Shown here piece after piece: positions 44,986 through 54,350 of a DNA stretch of 64,000 nt (position 1 is the first letter of the stretch; every line of letters begins with the position of its first letter). Under the pieces are notes generated by a model. It was not told where the DNA came from, searched no databases, and saw only the letters and a list, made by a program, of their open reading frames with translations. A program made the translations under genes and the position numbers. Source of the DNA: Commensalibacter intestini A911 (GTDB lineage: Bacteria; Pseudomonadota; Alphaproteobacteria; Acetobacterales; Acetobacteraceae); the NCBI RefSeq assembly GCF_000231445.1, contig NZ_AGFR01000007.1, forward strand, positions 412,139-476,138, in the 5' to 3' direction.

Positions 44986-46116
44986 TTATAATTCAATAAA
45001 CTGCTCTAATTCACCCAAACGTGTTTCTACGAATTCAATATCAAGGGTATTTATCCATGCACTTAAATGATCAGGACGATTATGATCAACACCCGTATCA
45101 AATTTATCCGCCCAATATCTCAGCTTTCCTTGTAAAGACATTACTAAAAAACACTGATTATCATGATGACTAGGAATCAGTTCGTAAATAATCGTGCCTT
45201 CTTTACAAAAAGCAATATTCGATAGCCCCGCCCCTAACAATGCCACAACCATTTTAGCATGCTGAAAAATAATAATCTGTTCATCAATGCTATATTGTTC
45301 AGGATCTAGAATAAAATAGCCCCTTTCCTCTAACAAAGTAATTAACTCTGTTTCATTATTTAAATGACGATGCTCTTTATTCGCACGACTAATATAAATT
45401 TTGTCATGACACAACGCTGGCGATACAGACGCATTTATATTACATATCATCTGTTGGTAAGCCTTAGCAGACAAGCTTGAAATTGCAAAATCCGCCTCCC
45501 CTGTGCCTAACTCATAATAATCAACGTTAGATAAAGCATATTGTTGATCTTTCTTGATCGGGCAACAACGTTCTAAATCAACACCAACCAACTCTAATGT
45601 GCGTTGTTGCCAAGGTAGTAACGGTGATGGAACTAAGAATTTTCCTTGAATACCAGATTGCAAAGCAGCATAAAACGCAGGCAAAGCATGCGCAATCCAA
45701 TGAAAGTAATTATTTTCCCAATGATCAGAACAACTAAAAACAAGCCCTTGATCCTCATAAGAAATAACTTCTTCAGGTCGCACTTTTAATGAGTCCAATA
45801 ACTCCCCTGTAATATAGTGATTACAGTTTGGAATAATCCCTCCATCTTTAAAAAATACCATATAATACGCATCAAGCACAACATTATCTAGACGATATCG
45901 ATAAATCGGCTTTGCTGGTCGCCTCCAGTCAGAAAAAGGGTATCTTTCAGTATGCGTCAAACGAGATGTATCAAACCACGTCACCTGCCCATCACAGGAC
46001 CCGCATTGTTCTAACTTTACTCTTTGTGTCGCAACACGGTTTAGACGAAAGATAAAATGATAATAGGAGCGTATTGTACGCCTTACAGCAATACGTAGTA
46101 AATCTCGAATTATCAT
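44986..46116 (-). CDS. GT61-family glycosyltransferase (DUF563)
   Basis: 376 aa soluble protein. The C-terminal half has the DUF563/GT61 pattern: VFSCSDHWENNYFHWIAHALP with the Tyr-Phe-His-Trp motif near residue 137, KIYISRANKEHRHLNNETEL near 245, and QHAKMVVALLGAGLSNIAFCKEGTIIYELIP near 290, corresponding to the conserved acceptor-sugar nucleotide region. It probably adds a sugar in capsule, LPS or exopolysaccharide synthesis. It has no neighbours of that pathway in the window. The basic N-terminus may aid membrane contact. Confidence 0.75.
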   Translation of the reverse strand: MIIRDLLRIAVRRTIRSYYHFIFRLNRVATQRVKLEQCGSCDGQVTWFDTSRLTHTERYPFSDWRRPAKPIYRYRLDNVVLDAYYMVFFKDGGIIPNCNHYITGELLDSLKVRPEEVISYEDQGLVFSCSDHWENNYFHWIAHALPAFYAALQSGIQGKFLVPSPLLPWQQRTLELVGVDLERCCPIKKDQQYALSNVDYYELGTGEADFAISSLSAKAYQQMICNINASVSPALCHDKIYISRANKEHRHLNNETELITLLEERGYFILDPEQYSIDEQIIIFQHAKMVVALLGAGLSNIAFCKEGTIIYELIPSHHDNQCFLVMSLQGKLRYWADKFDTGVDHNRPDHLSAWINTLDIEFVETRLGELEQFIEL

Positions 46117-46140
46117 TTTACCTACCTATTGTCTTATAAA

Positions 46141-46905
46141 TTAGAAGAAACTACGTGTAATTTCATACAAAGCAATTGCACCCGCAACAGAGACATTTAA
46201 ACTATCAATATCTCCTGTCATGCGTAAACTTGCAATCTCATCGCAATTTTTCTTCGTTAATTGTCTAATGCCTGCCCCTTCTGCTCCTAAGACTAACACA
46301 ACGCGGCGTTGTGCAAAGTCAGCACCATTTAACAGATTACCATGTGCATCTAATCCAACCACCCATAGACCCGCCTCTTTTAGTTTCGTTAATTCACGAG
46401 AAAGATTAACCGCACGCATAATAGGAATATTATCTAGTCCACCAGAGGCTGCTTTTGCCAAAACACCACTTTCATCAGGAGAATGACGATCTTGTAAAAT
46501 CACACCAGCAGCACCAAAAGCCACCGCAGAACGTAAGATAGCCCCAATATTCCGAGGATCAGTGACTTGATCTAGCATTAAAATTGGTCCTGAACGTTCC
46601 AACATTTCCTCTATGCTCGCACTGCCTAATGGCATTACATGTAAAGCAACACCTTGATGTACCGCCTCTTTACCACAAATTTGATCCAAAACAGAGCGAT
46701 CAACAATTTCATGACCAACTTTTAAAGGTGCATCTAGCTTTTCCGCTACGGCTGCATATGCATCAACCGTTGCCACTAAGCGCATTTTTTGGCGTTTACG
46801 ATTTATCAGTGCGGCTTGTACTGCATGTTGCCCATACAACCAAAAACCACCTTTAATATTATAATTCGTATTTGTATTAGAATTGGAATGAGGTCGCTTA
46901 CCCAT
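46141..46905 (-). CDS. rlmB: 23S rRNA (guanosine-2'-O-)-methyltransferase
   Basis: 254 aa SPOUT enzyme. The N-terminal substrate-binding domain begins at FWLYGQHAVQAAL and ends before ILMLDQVTDPRNIGAILRSA, the first SPOUT motif with its catalytic Asn/Arg. LVLGAEGAGIRQLTKKNCD and SLNVSVAGAIALYEITR form the SAM-binding trefoil knot. It methylates a guanosine in 23S rRNA. It is upstream of and divergent from tRNA-Tyr. The assignment between RlmB and close TrmH relatives rests on the N-terminal domain. Confidence 0.85.
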   Translation of the reverse strand: MGKRPHSNSNTNTNYNIKGGFWLYGQHAVQAALINRKRQKMRLVATVDAYAAVAEKLDAPLKVGHEIVDRSVLDQICGKEAVHQGVALHVMPLGSASIEEMLERSGPILMLDQVTDPRNIGAILRSAVAFGAAGVILQDRHSPDESGVLAKAASGGLDNIPIMRAVNLSRELTKLKEAGLWVVGLDAHGNLLNGADFAQRRVVLVLGAEGAGIRQLTKKNCDEIASLRMTGDIDSLNVSVAGAIALYEITRSFF

Positions 46906-47032
46906 GAGTTATCAATCTTTAAATTATTAAAAAATAAAACATTATAAAAAAAATGAAAAATTCTCCAGTAAAAAGTTATTTATTTAGTTGACAGTCGATA
47001 AGTAAACCTGTTATTAACCTCATATCTTATAC

Positions 47033-47118
47033 GGAGAGGTGCCCGAGTGGCTAAAGGGGGCGGACTGTAAATCCGCTGACGTACGTCTACGTTGGTTCGA
47101 ATCCAACCCTCTCCACCA
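47033..47118 (+). tRNA. tRNA-Tyr (GTA)
   Basis: Class II tRNA, 86 bases with encoded CCA. Acceptor arm GGAGAGG pairs with CCTCTCC. D-loop GCCCGAGTGGCTAAAGGGGG, anticodon stem-loop GGACTGTAAATCC giving GTA, a long variable arm, TΨC loop GGTTCGAATCC. The region just downstream is rich in broken mobile genes, so this tRNA may have been an integration site. Confidence 0.97.
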
Positions 47119-47394
47119 TCCATGTTGTTTAACATGTTGATTTTATTATATATTTCCTTGAAAATTAAATATACCCCATCATAAAAGCTATCTTATGTTT
47201 TAAACTTATCATTCAAAGCGATTACAATAATTTCTTAGTATGATTATCATCATCGCTTATTAATTGATTCAAATCTTTTTAAATTATTATAAGTTATTAA
47301 ATATTCCCTCCAACCCCTTTAAATTTTTCAACAAAAGCAGATATTTTTTGAAATATGGTTTGTTTCTTAGTTAAGTATTGAGGATTCAATGGAC
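47119..47394. other. AT-rich gap after tRNA-Tyr
   Basis: About 275 bases with no open gene, hairpin terminator or evident repeat of the tRNA 3' end. Confidence 0.4.
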
Positions 47395-47835
47395 TCATTT
47401 TGGGTAAATAGCTTCTTGACCTCCTGCGATAAACTCTACATTGATAATTGCAGGAGGATTCTCAGGATCCTCATAATCGCCATCTAAAAAGATTCTATAT
47501 TGTTCCAAAGCATGCAAAAGCTGTGCTCTGGTCATCAAAACTTGTGATTCTTCGGCATATTCCGTACCAATAAAAACATAATCCCCAGTAATGAAAACCG
47601 AAAAAGCATTTCCCTCACCAAAGTCACCATCTGGTGCACGGCTATGTTCTAAATCTGTTAAATTATTCACCCAAATATCAATCGAATGGGTAGAGTATTA
47701 AATTTCAGCTCCCCAAAAAGCTGCTATTGCCCCCGCACCATCAGATGTTTCATCTTTATTATTCGGATTAGTGCCAGACAGGCCAAACCATTTAAAACTT
47801 TCACTCCACCAAGGATATATTTTAGCTGTAATCAT
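47395..47835 (-). pseudogene. Immunity-type gene interrupted by a TAA
   Basis: One continuous reading frame from ATG 47833-47835 to 47395 is broken only by TAA at 47698-47700. Before it lie 45 residues (MITAKIYPWWSESFKWFGLS and on to AAFWGAEI), and after it YSTHSIDIWVNNLTDLEHS continuing to FITGDYVFIGTEYAEESQ and a C-terminal GQEAIYPK. It looks like the small acidic immunity proteins that follow contact-dependent or polymorphic toxins. Its start overlaps the toxin fragment's stop (TAATG), so it was translationally coupled to it. The downstream 91-codon part alone could start at a GTG. Confidence 0.55.
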
Positions 47836-48170
47836 TATTTTTTCACTCCTATATAAACTGGGTATGCTGTTGCAGCTGAACCATCTTTGTTATAATAACC
47901 TTCTATCTTCATTCCACTTGATGACGCTCCCTCCCATTGACCTGGCTTTCCTTTCGGTTTTGCATTTGCAAAGGCACTTTGAATTTCGGACGCTGCCTTA
48001 GATTTATCTCAACTTTGTGGAAAGAATGTTGTTTCAGATTTTTTAGGAACCCATTCCCCCGTCGCAGGATCTCAAACAGAAATATACCCAGAACTTACAC
48101 CATTTTTATCCGCTGCACCCGTCCATTCCGTTACCTTAATATCAGGATAATATCTCCAAAATCCTCAACT
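47835..48170 (-). pseudogene. EndoU-like toxin C-terminal fragment with three in-frame TGA codons
   Basis: Minus-strand frame ending at TAA 47835-47837 with TGA at 48009-48011, 48072-48074 and 48165-48167 and no other stop. Replacing the TGAs by Trp gives GFWRYYPDIKVTEWTG, then SVWDPATGEWVPKK, TTFFPQSWDKSKAASEIQ and finally GMKIEGYYNKDGSAATAYP. This is what I recognise as the C-terminal half of bacterial EndoU RNase toxin domains. The N-terminal catalytic His region is absent. A broken toxin remnant, ahead of its immunity gene. Confidence 0.5.
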
Positions 48171-48305
48171 GTCGTGCCCCATAGCGGACAGCATTCATAA
48201 TCAGGCATTAATTTTACGCTTCCTCTTAGGTTTGCACCCACAATATATCCATTACTACTTGTTACTGTTGCAATAGACTCCCATTGAACGGCAAATAAAC
48301 TTAGT
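48131..48305 (-). pseudogene. 5' fragment of an immunity-type gene
   Basis: In another minus-strand frame the bases read FAVQWESIATVTSSNGYIVG and VKLMPDYECCPLWG, ending at TAA 48131-48133. The PDYxCxPLW pattern is typical of the N-terminal half of a family of immunity proteins whose C-terminal half is seen in the neighbouring fragment at 48306-48567. It is fused at its end to the toxin remnant, evidence of rearrangement. Confidence 0.35.
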
Positions 48306-48567
48306 TTATTTTAAAAAGTTACGATATGTTACTTCATAACCATTGCCCAACTCTGCTTGTAATTTTTTTTGTAAGTTATCACCTTGTTTTATAAACGCAG
48401 TTTTATCTTCTAAACTTTTAAAGTCAGAATTTGCAGGATCATCATCATTAAATATCCCATCATATTCATCTGACCAATCCAATAACTCTTTTTTCAAAGC
48501 ATCACTGATAGGCAAGATATTAGGATCAAAATCTCCTACCTCATAATCTGAATCACATGTATGAATT
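48306..48567 (-). pseudogene. 3' fragment of an immunity-type gene cut by the IS
   Basis: The frame runs CDSDYEVGDFDPNILPISDALK to the C-terminus YEVTYRNFLK without a stop and without a start other than an internal ATG at 48513-48515. The 5' end stops at the AATT next to the insertion element, so the IS insertion removed its N-terminal part. Confidence 0.5.
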
Positions 48568-49419
48568 GACTGCGTTGTTTACAGATTTTGTTTAAAATAA
48601 TTATCCAAGACTTCATAAGGTGTTTTTCCTAAGATGCCTTTATGAGGTTTAACAGTGTTATAATAATTTATAAATCGTTTCAACTTTAGTTTTCGATCTT
48701 GAGTATTAACGAAACTCTCTTTTTCATGCCACATCTCCATTAGAGTGCGAATAACACGTTCTGCTTTACCATTGGTTTGCGGGCAAGCGGGCTTAGTAAA
48801 CTTCTGGTTAATTTGATGTGTATAACAAGTTTTAACGAATAGATGCGCTGGCGTGCCTTGATATTCTCTCCCATTGTCAGAATAGACACATTCGATCGTA
48901 TAAGGGCATTGAACCAGCACATCATCTTGTAGAAACTGAGCTGCACTAAACTGGGATTTATCGCTGTAAATACCTGCATATAATTCACGGGAGAAATCAT
49001 CAATACCCACAAATAAATACTCACGAGTGTGTTGTTTCGTCTCATTCTTTAATAAAGGAAGGCGCTTTGTATCCACATGCAGCATCTCTCCAGGATAAGA
49101 TTTGTTATAACGTTTAGCTTGCCGTCTGAGTTTATCTTCAAGGGTTTTCTCAATCTTAGCAAGGCGTTTAATGCCATATTTAATCGTCTTATAGCGTTCA
49201 TTAGCACTAGCCATTGGCACAAATAATTGTAGCCGAGCACCCCTCAACACAATATAAATCGTAGGGCGGCTAACCATAAAGCGTTTAGATAGATCGGTAA
49301 CCGTTATTTTCTCTTGATGATGCAAACGCCATATCTCTTCTCAATGATACAGCGTAAGCTTCGTCTTCCTGTGCATGTCCATTACAATAATATCTCATAT
49401 CACTGTAAACAACGCGATC
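48568..49419 (-). mobile_element. IS481-type insertion sequence
   Basis: 852 bases with 17-bp terminal inverted repeats, left GACTGCGTTGTTTACAG (48568-48584), right end the reverse complement with two mismatches (49403-49419). AATT flanks both ends (48564-48567 and 49420-49423), either target duplication or part of the repeat since AATT is self-complementary. It carries one transposase gene. Confidence 0.75.
48579..49382 (-). pseudogene. IS481-type transposase, interrupted by a TGA
   Basis: The frame from an ATG near 49381 reads MHRKTKLTLYH, then TGA at 49341-49343, then EEIWRLHHQEKITVTDLS and a complete transposase to 48579. N-terminal HTH around VTDLSKRFMVSRPTIY, then the DDE core: first Asp in MLHVDTKRLPLL, second in VYSDNGREYQG and Glu in NGKAERVIRTL, and a KPHKGILGKTPYEVL end. 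A later ATG-like start (about 248 aa) could still produce most of the protein, so loss of activity is likely but not certain. Confidence 0.7.
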
Positions 49420-49423
49420 AATT

Positions 49424-49711
49424 CCTACAATTAAAACATATAAAAAGATAATATAATAGTAGCTTAATAAATTGGGTGCTGTCGCAAATTTTAAAAAATG
49501 TCAAATTTTAGAAAAAATATTGAAAAACGAATTTTGTTAATCTTTTGAATTATAACGATGTTTTTTATTATTAAATCAATTTAAAAGCTTAATTTTAAAG
49601 AAAAAATAAAATTTGTGACAAGACCGAAAATATAGAATACTTCGAAATATAAAAATAAAGCTCTCGTTATATGTTTTAAATATTATTTAGTATCAAGATA
49701 AGGATATAGAA
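49424..49711. other. AT-rich region upstream of broken xylulokinase gene
   Basis: About 290 bases, no open gene. Presumably the former promoter region of the sugar kinase gene; no clear operator seen. Confidence 0.35.
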
Positions 49712-51157
49712 ATGAAAAAAGATATCGTTGCTGACGTTGATTCTTCTACTCAGTCTTGTAAAGTTATATTGAGACATATTGAAACGGAGGAAATACTTGC
49801 ACTGGCCCGTGCAGCACATCCACCAACCACGCCTCCTTGCAGTGAACAAGATCCACAAGCATGGTGAAACGTATTAGTGGCTGCACTGAATGAATTAAAA
49901 TCATGGTGGCCTCGTATTGCAGAAATATCTATTGGTGCTCAGAGACATGGATTGGTTATGTTAGACGAGCATGATCAACCTTTACGTCCAGCAAAACTGT
50001 GGAATGATACGGAATCTGAACCTCAAGCAAAAAAATTAAGAGAGACATTGCAAGCAGCGACTTGGGTCAACTAACAGGCTCTATTCTTGGGCCAGCCATG
50101 ACGATTTCTAAGCTCGCATGGACAGAAAAATTGTCCTGGCCTACTTTCTAGATGTTGCCGTATTATGCTGCCATTTGATTATTTAACGTATCGTTTATGT
50201 GGAAATGCGGTCACTGAACGTAGTGGAGCAACAATTACTGGATATTTTAATCCATTTAAAAATTGCTGGGAACCACAGCTTGCTCACTTGATTAGTGATA
50301 AATTAGATTGGGAAAAACTTTGGCCTAAAATTGTTCCTTCTAATAGTAATGTTGGTACTGTTATTCCTGAAACTGGATTAGATGAATTAGTCGGTGCTAT
50401 CGTTTGCGTAGGAACTGGCGATAATATGTCCGCAGCATTAGAGATGAATATCCAACCTGGTGATACGGCTATTTCCATTGGAACCAGCGGAACACTTTAT
50501 GGAATTAGTATTCGTGGCGTTATTGATGAAACAGGCATGATTAATGGATATGCAGATGCCGCAAATCGTTTCTTACCTATGATTACAACGTTAAATTCTG
50601 CAAAAGTCACCGATACTTTTTGTAAGCTTTTACGGATCAGCAATGATAAATTTGCTGAACTCGCATTATCAGCACCAGCAGGCGCAAATGGACTTTTGCT
50701 TATTCCTTGGTTAGACGGAGAAAGAACACCCAACCTCCCTAACGCAACAGGTGAACTTTACGGATTACGTACAACGACTGATGCCAAAGATATTGCTAGA
50801 GCAGTGATAGAGGGCGTCCTTTGTGGATTACTCTCTGGAGGTAAATTATTACAACATCATGGCGTGGATGCATCGGGACGTTTAGTCATTACGGGCGGTG
50901 GCGGAAAATCAAAAGCATACTGTCAAATTCTTGCAGATCTAACTGGTAAGTCTGTATGGGTTTCCCCTATTGGAGAGACTGCCGCTGCAGGTGCTGCCGT
51001 TCAAGCTGCTGCTGCAATTAACGGGATTAATAATGCAGAAATGGCGCAACGTTGGAATGTGGATTATGAAAAAGTGGCTGATCTTAAGCAAAATGGAAAA
51101 TTTGTTTTTGAACGTTATTATGCTTTTGTCACAAACTTACTAAAAGAGAAGAAATAA
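49712..51157 (+). pseudogene. Broken xylulokinase-like FGGY carbohydrate kinase
   Basis: Reads MKKDIVADVDSSTQSCKV at the start (VDxGTQS-type phosphate loop), then ...SEQDPQAW, TGA at 49866-49868 where a second Trp is expected, NVLVAALNEL and AQRHGLVMLDE. A frameshift near 50065 moves the frame to GQLTGSILGPAMTISKLAW, another lesion occurs near 50140, and from MLPFDYLTYRLCG (50165) to the end it is open. The 3' part retains GTGDNMSAALEMNIQPGD, IGTSGTLYG, the ITGGGGKSKAYCQILADL motif and AAAGAAVQAA. No active kinase can be made. Confidence 0.8.
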
Positions 51158-51160
51158 TCT

Positions 51161-51907
51161 TTATTCGTTTAGTAATTTAATCGCTGTATTAAAATCGGTA
51201 ATTAGCGTACTTAATAATCCTGATTTTAATGCAGCCGAAATGGCCTCATATTTTTCTTTTCCACCAGCAATTCCAATAACATTTTTTGCTTCTTTTAATT
51301 GTTCGCTGGTAATTCCAAAACCTAAATTATCAATGGGATTGTTTAGAATATTTCCTTGGGAATCAAGTAAAGAAATACAAACATCTGCGCAAACATCTTT
51401 ATGGATTAACTCATTTTTCCACTCTTCTGGAAAAATGTTAAATAGACTGGATGCACCAGACTCCCAGGAGCCTATACCTGTCAAAATAATATCTAATTTA
51501 GAATATAAACTACATGCTTCCGTAATATAAGTATCACTGATTAATTGTGATTTTAACTCTTCATTTTCTACCCACATTGGTAAATAAATAGGATGTGCTT
51601 TTCCTTGACTGATTGCTGCCATTTTATGAATTAAATCAATCAGATCTTGGTTAAATTCGATCTTAGGATGAACACCAGAAAGTTGTACAACATCTAAGGG
51701 AGGAATATCATGCAAATGATTAATAGTGCTAGATAGCACTCGCCCCCACGCAACACCGACCTTCATATCTATTGTTAAAATAGAAGCAAGGTAATCCGCA
51801 GTAATCTGCCCTAATTTTTCATTTAATTGCAATTGATCTTCTGATGAATCCATCATGGACAACACAATGGCATGCTTTAAATTATATTTTCTTTCTAAAT
51901 TTTAGAC
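51161..51907 (-). pseudogene. Headless SorC-type sugar-sensing regulator
   Basis: The 234 aa frame, plus in-frame codons upstream reading LERKYNLKHAIVLS just after a TAA, corresponds to the C-terminal sugar-binding domain of SorC/DeoR-type regulators (VGVAWGRVLSSTINHL, LSGVHPKIEFNQDLI, ILTGIGSWESGASS, ADVCISLLDSQGNIL, GIAGGKEKYEAISAAL). The DNA-binding HTH at the N-terminus is missing. Its stop is three bases from that of the broken kinase. It was probably the regulator of that operon; both are dead. Confidence 0.7.
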
Positions 51908-52172
51908 TCTGTACAAAAGGTAAAATCGCTACAAAACTTTATTCATCTAGATTTTATCTACAATTTTCGTACTAAAATAAAAACTCTTAAGAGACAAAAT
52001 CGTTCTATTTAACAAAATTATGCACATACCCAACACTTTTAAAAGATTGAATTTAATTTAATAATTATATTTTTGTACAGTATATTTTAGAATATGTTTT
52101 ATAATAACAACAACTTCTTTTGATAAAATAATACTCCTACATGTTATTTATAAACAATAAAAATGAGAGGCA

Positions 52173-52976
52173 ATGATGGAAGAAATTAAATTATATGCCA
52201 TGACTTGCGGATGGATTACTATGCCAGCGGGTTTCTTTCTCTCTGGGCAAACTGGGAATCTAGCAATCCCTATTCCTAGTTACTTTATTGAACATCCTAA
52301 AGGCACGATTTTATTCGATACAGGATTAGAAACCGCGCTCCAATCCAAAGATCCAGATGTTATCAGCAGTGCTTTAGGAGCATTTGCAGATCTGACCACG
52401 GTTCAATATCATCCTGGCGAAGAAGTTTCTGCAAGACTAGAAAAATTCGGTATTGATCCTAAAAAAATTAATTTTATCATTAACTCACATCTTCACTTTG
52501 ATCATTGTGGTGGCAATGCTGCCATCCCAAATGCACGATGGATTCTTCAAAAAAGAGAGTGGATCGCTGCCAATAATGAAGAAAATATCGCCAAGAAAAT
52601 CTATACTCCCCATCAATATGATTTAGGGCACGACCGTATAGAAGTTGATGGTGAATATGATATCTTCCAAGATGGAACACTGATCTTAATCCCCACTTAT
52701 GGACATACAGATGGCCATCAGTCCTTAAAAGTAAAGTTAGGCGATAAAACCATTGTGCTTACTGCTGATGCTTGTTATCTCAAGCACTCTTTAGAAAAAA
52801 TGGCCCTGCCAGATGCAATGGTTGTCAGCGACCCAGAAAGAATGCTTAAAAACTATAGACTTTTTAAATCTTTACAAGAAAAAGGTGCAAAGATTATCTT
52901 TGGTCACGACCCTACTCAATCTCCAACGCTAACAGACGGAGAAATTAAAAGAATTTATCCAGAAGACATACAATAA
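52173..52976 (+). CDS. Metallo-beta-lactamase-fold hydrolase, AHL lactonase-like
   Basis: 267 aa without a signal peptide. The zinc motif H-x-H-x-D-H is HLHFDH at residues 106-111, followed by His178 in TYGHTDGH, Asp199 in TADACYL and a last His in FGHDP near 246. The set is complete for a binuclear site. N-terminal LYAMTCGWITMPAG with the PSYFIEHPKGTILFDTG block matches AiiA/AttM-type N-acyl homoserine lactone lactonases. It would open quorum-sensing lactones (quorum quenching) in the cytoplasm; other lactones are possible substrates. AGAGG precedes the ATG. Confidence 0.75.
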   Translation: MMEEIKLYAMTCGWITMPAGFFLSGQTGNLAIPIPSYFIEHPKGTILFDTGLETALQSKDPDVISSALGAFADLTTVQYHPGEEVSARLEKFGIDPKKINFIINSHLHFDHCGGNAAIPNARWILQKREWIAANNEENIAKKIYTPHQYDLGHDRIEVDGEYDIFQDGTLILIPTYGHTDGHQSLKVKLGDKTIVLTADACYLKHSLEKMALPDAMVVSDPERMLKNYRLFKSLQEKGAKIIFGHDPTQSPTLTDGEIKRIYPEDIQ

Positions 52977-52980
52977 AATG

Positions 52981-53016
52981 AAGGCGTATTGAGTTTTTCG
53001 TCTCAAATACGCCTTA
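52981..53016. terminator. Terminator hairpin between convergent genes
   Basis: AAGGCGTATTGAG, 8-base loop, CTCAAATACGCCTT with one bulge, serving the lactonase and possibly the dehydrogenase gene. Confidence 0.6.
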
Positions 53017-53025
53017 GATTTTTAA

Positions 53026-54153
53026 TTAAAAGATAATAAGTTGGCGAATTCCTTCACCATTAGCTAGGCGTTCAAAACCTTCATTGACATCTTCTAATTT
53101 AATACGATGCGTAATGAGTTTTTCAACAGGCAGTTGCTTGCTCACCATCATCTTTGCAAAACGAGGAATATCACGTAACGGCACGCAAGACCCTACATAA
53201 GACCCTTTTAATGTTTTTTCTTCTGCAGTTAAGCTCACGGCTGGAAAACTTAACTCTGCTTTAGGATGAGGAAGCCCCGCCGTAACGGTTTGACCGCCTC
53301 GTTTTGTAATATCATATGCAAATTTTAAAGCAGGAACCGCACCCGCCAACTCTACGGCTAAATCAACACCACCAGGCACGATTTTATGAAGTTGTTCAGT
53401 CGCATCAGCATCACTGGGGTCAATCGCGTAATGTGCACCTAAATCCAGTGCAAATTGACGTTTTTCAGCATTAATATCCACCGCGATCACTTTTTCAGCT
53501 CCCGCAGCCAACGCTCCCAATAAAGCAGCTAATCCAACCCCACCAAGTCCAACAACAGCACAAGTTTGTCCTGCTTGTAATTGTCCCGAATTTAAAACCG
53601 CACCAACACCTGTTAACACAGCACATCCTAAAACGGCAGCTGTTTCCAAAGGAATTGATTGATCAATTTTTACACAAGATTCTTGAGCAACAACAGCATG
53701 AGTGGAAAAGGCAGAAACTCCTAAATGATGATTAATATCTTCACATTTAAATTGAATATGTTTCGTTCCCCCTAAAAGCTCGCCTTTACCAGAGGCAACA
53801 GCACCAGGCTCACACAAAGCAGGTCTTCCCTCTGCACAAGGAACACAATGTCCACATGAAGGGATAAATACCATCACTACATGATCTCCTGGCTGAAAGC
53901 GTGTAACATTAGGACCAACCGCTTCGACAATACCAGAAGCCTCATGCCCCAATGCCATTGGCATTACACGTGGACGGTTACCATTAACCACTGACAAATC
54001 AGAATGGCACAGCCCCGCTGCAACTAATTTAACAAGGAGCTCTCCACTTGCAGAAGGGCTGAGTTCTGCTTCAACAATTTCGATTGGTTTTGAAGTCGTA
54101 TACGGTCTGGGCAAGCCCATTTCACGCAATAAAGCAATTTTCGTTTTCAACAA
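53026..54153 (-). CDS. Zinc-dependent alcohol dehydrogenase (class III-like)
   Basis: 375 aa MDR enzyme. Catalytic zinc: Cys in AAGLCHSDLSV, His in MALGHEASG and a Cys in AVLGCAVLTGVGAV. Structural zinc cysteines PSCGHCVPCAEGRPALCE. NAD site GLGGVGLAALLGALAAG near 210, followed by VDINAEK (Asp for NAD preference). C-terminal ITHRIKLEDVNEGFERL. Long-chain or aromatic alcohols, or S-hydroxymethylglutathione, are typical substrates; the exact one cannot be read. Confidence 0.85.
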   Translation of the reverse strand: MLKTKIALLREMGLPRPYTTSKPIEIVEAELSPSASGELLVKLVAAGLCHSDLSVVNGNRPRVMPMALGHEASGIVEAVGPNVTRFQPGDHVVMVFIPSCGHCVPCAEGRPALCEPGAVASGKGELLGGTKHIQFKCEDINHHLGVSAFSTHAVVAQESCVKIDQSIPLETAAVLGCAVLTGVGAVLNSGQLQAGQTCAVVGLGGVGLAALLGALAAGAEKVIAVDINAEKRQFALDLGAHYAIDPSDADATEQLHKIVPGGVDLAVELAGAVPALKFAYDITKRGGQTVTAGLPHPKAELSFPAVSLTAEEKTLKGSYVGSCVPLRDIPRFAKMMVSKQLPVEKLITHRIKLEDVNEGFERLANGEGIRQLIIF

Positions 54154-54350
54154 AGGAACTCCTTTATTCTAATAAATATAATATTTATCAGAGTAGATCA
54201 GTTTGGCCGAATGTAAAATAAATTATTGTTGTATGATTAATATTTATTCAAACTTGTAAATATTAATCAATATACACATCAATAACGACAACAGAGTATA
54301 AAAAAGACGCTAATTGCGCCCCATTTCATTCTTTATTTATCTTTATAGCT

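Noticed and set aside
47033..47118. tRNA-Tyr as attachment site of an integrated element
   Set aside because: Broken mobile genes follow it, but no second copy of the tRNA 3' end or integrase could be found in the window.
47835..50100. Genetic code change with TGA read as Trp
   Set aside because: Host genes in the window end normally with TGA (for example the HlyD gene and nagA), and the affected genes also show frameshifts and truncations, so decay is simpler. Kept only as a weak alternative.
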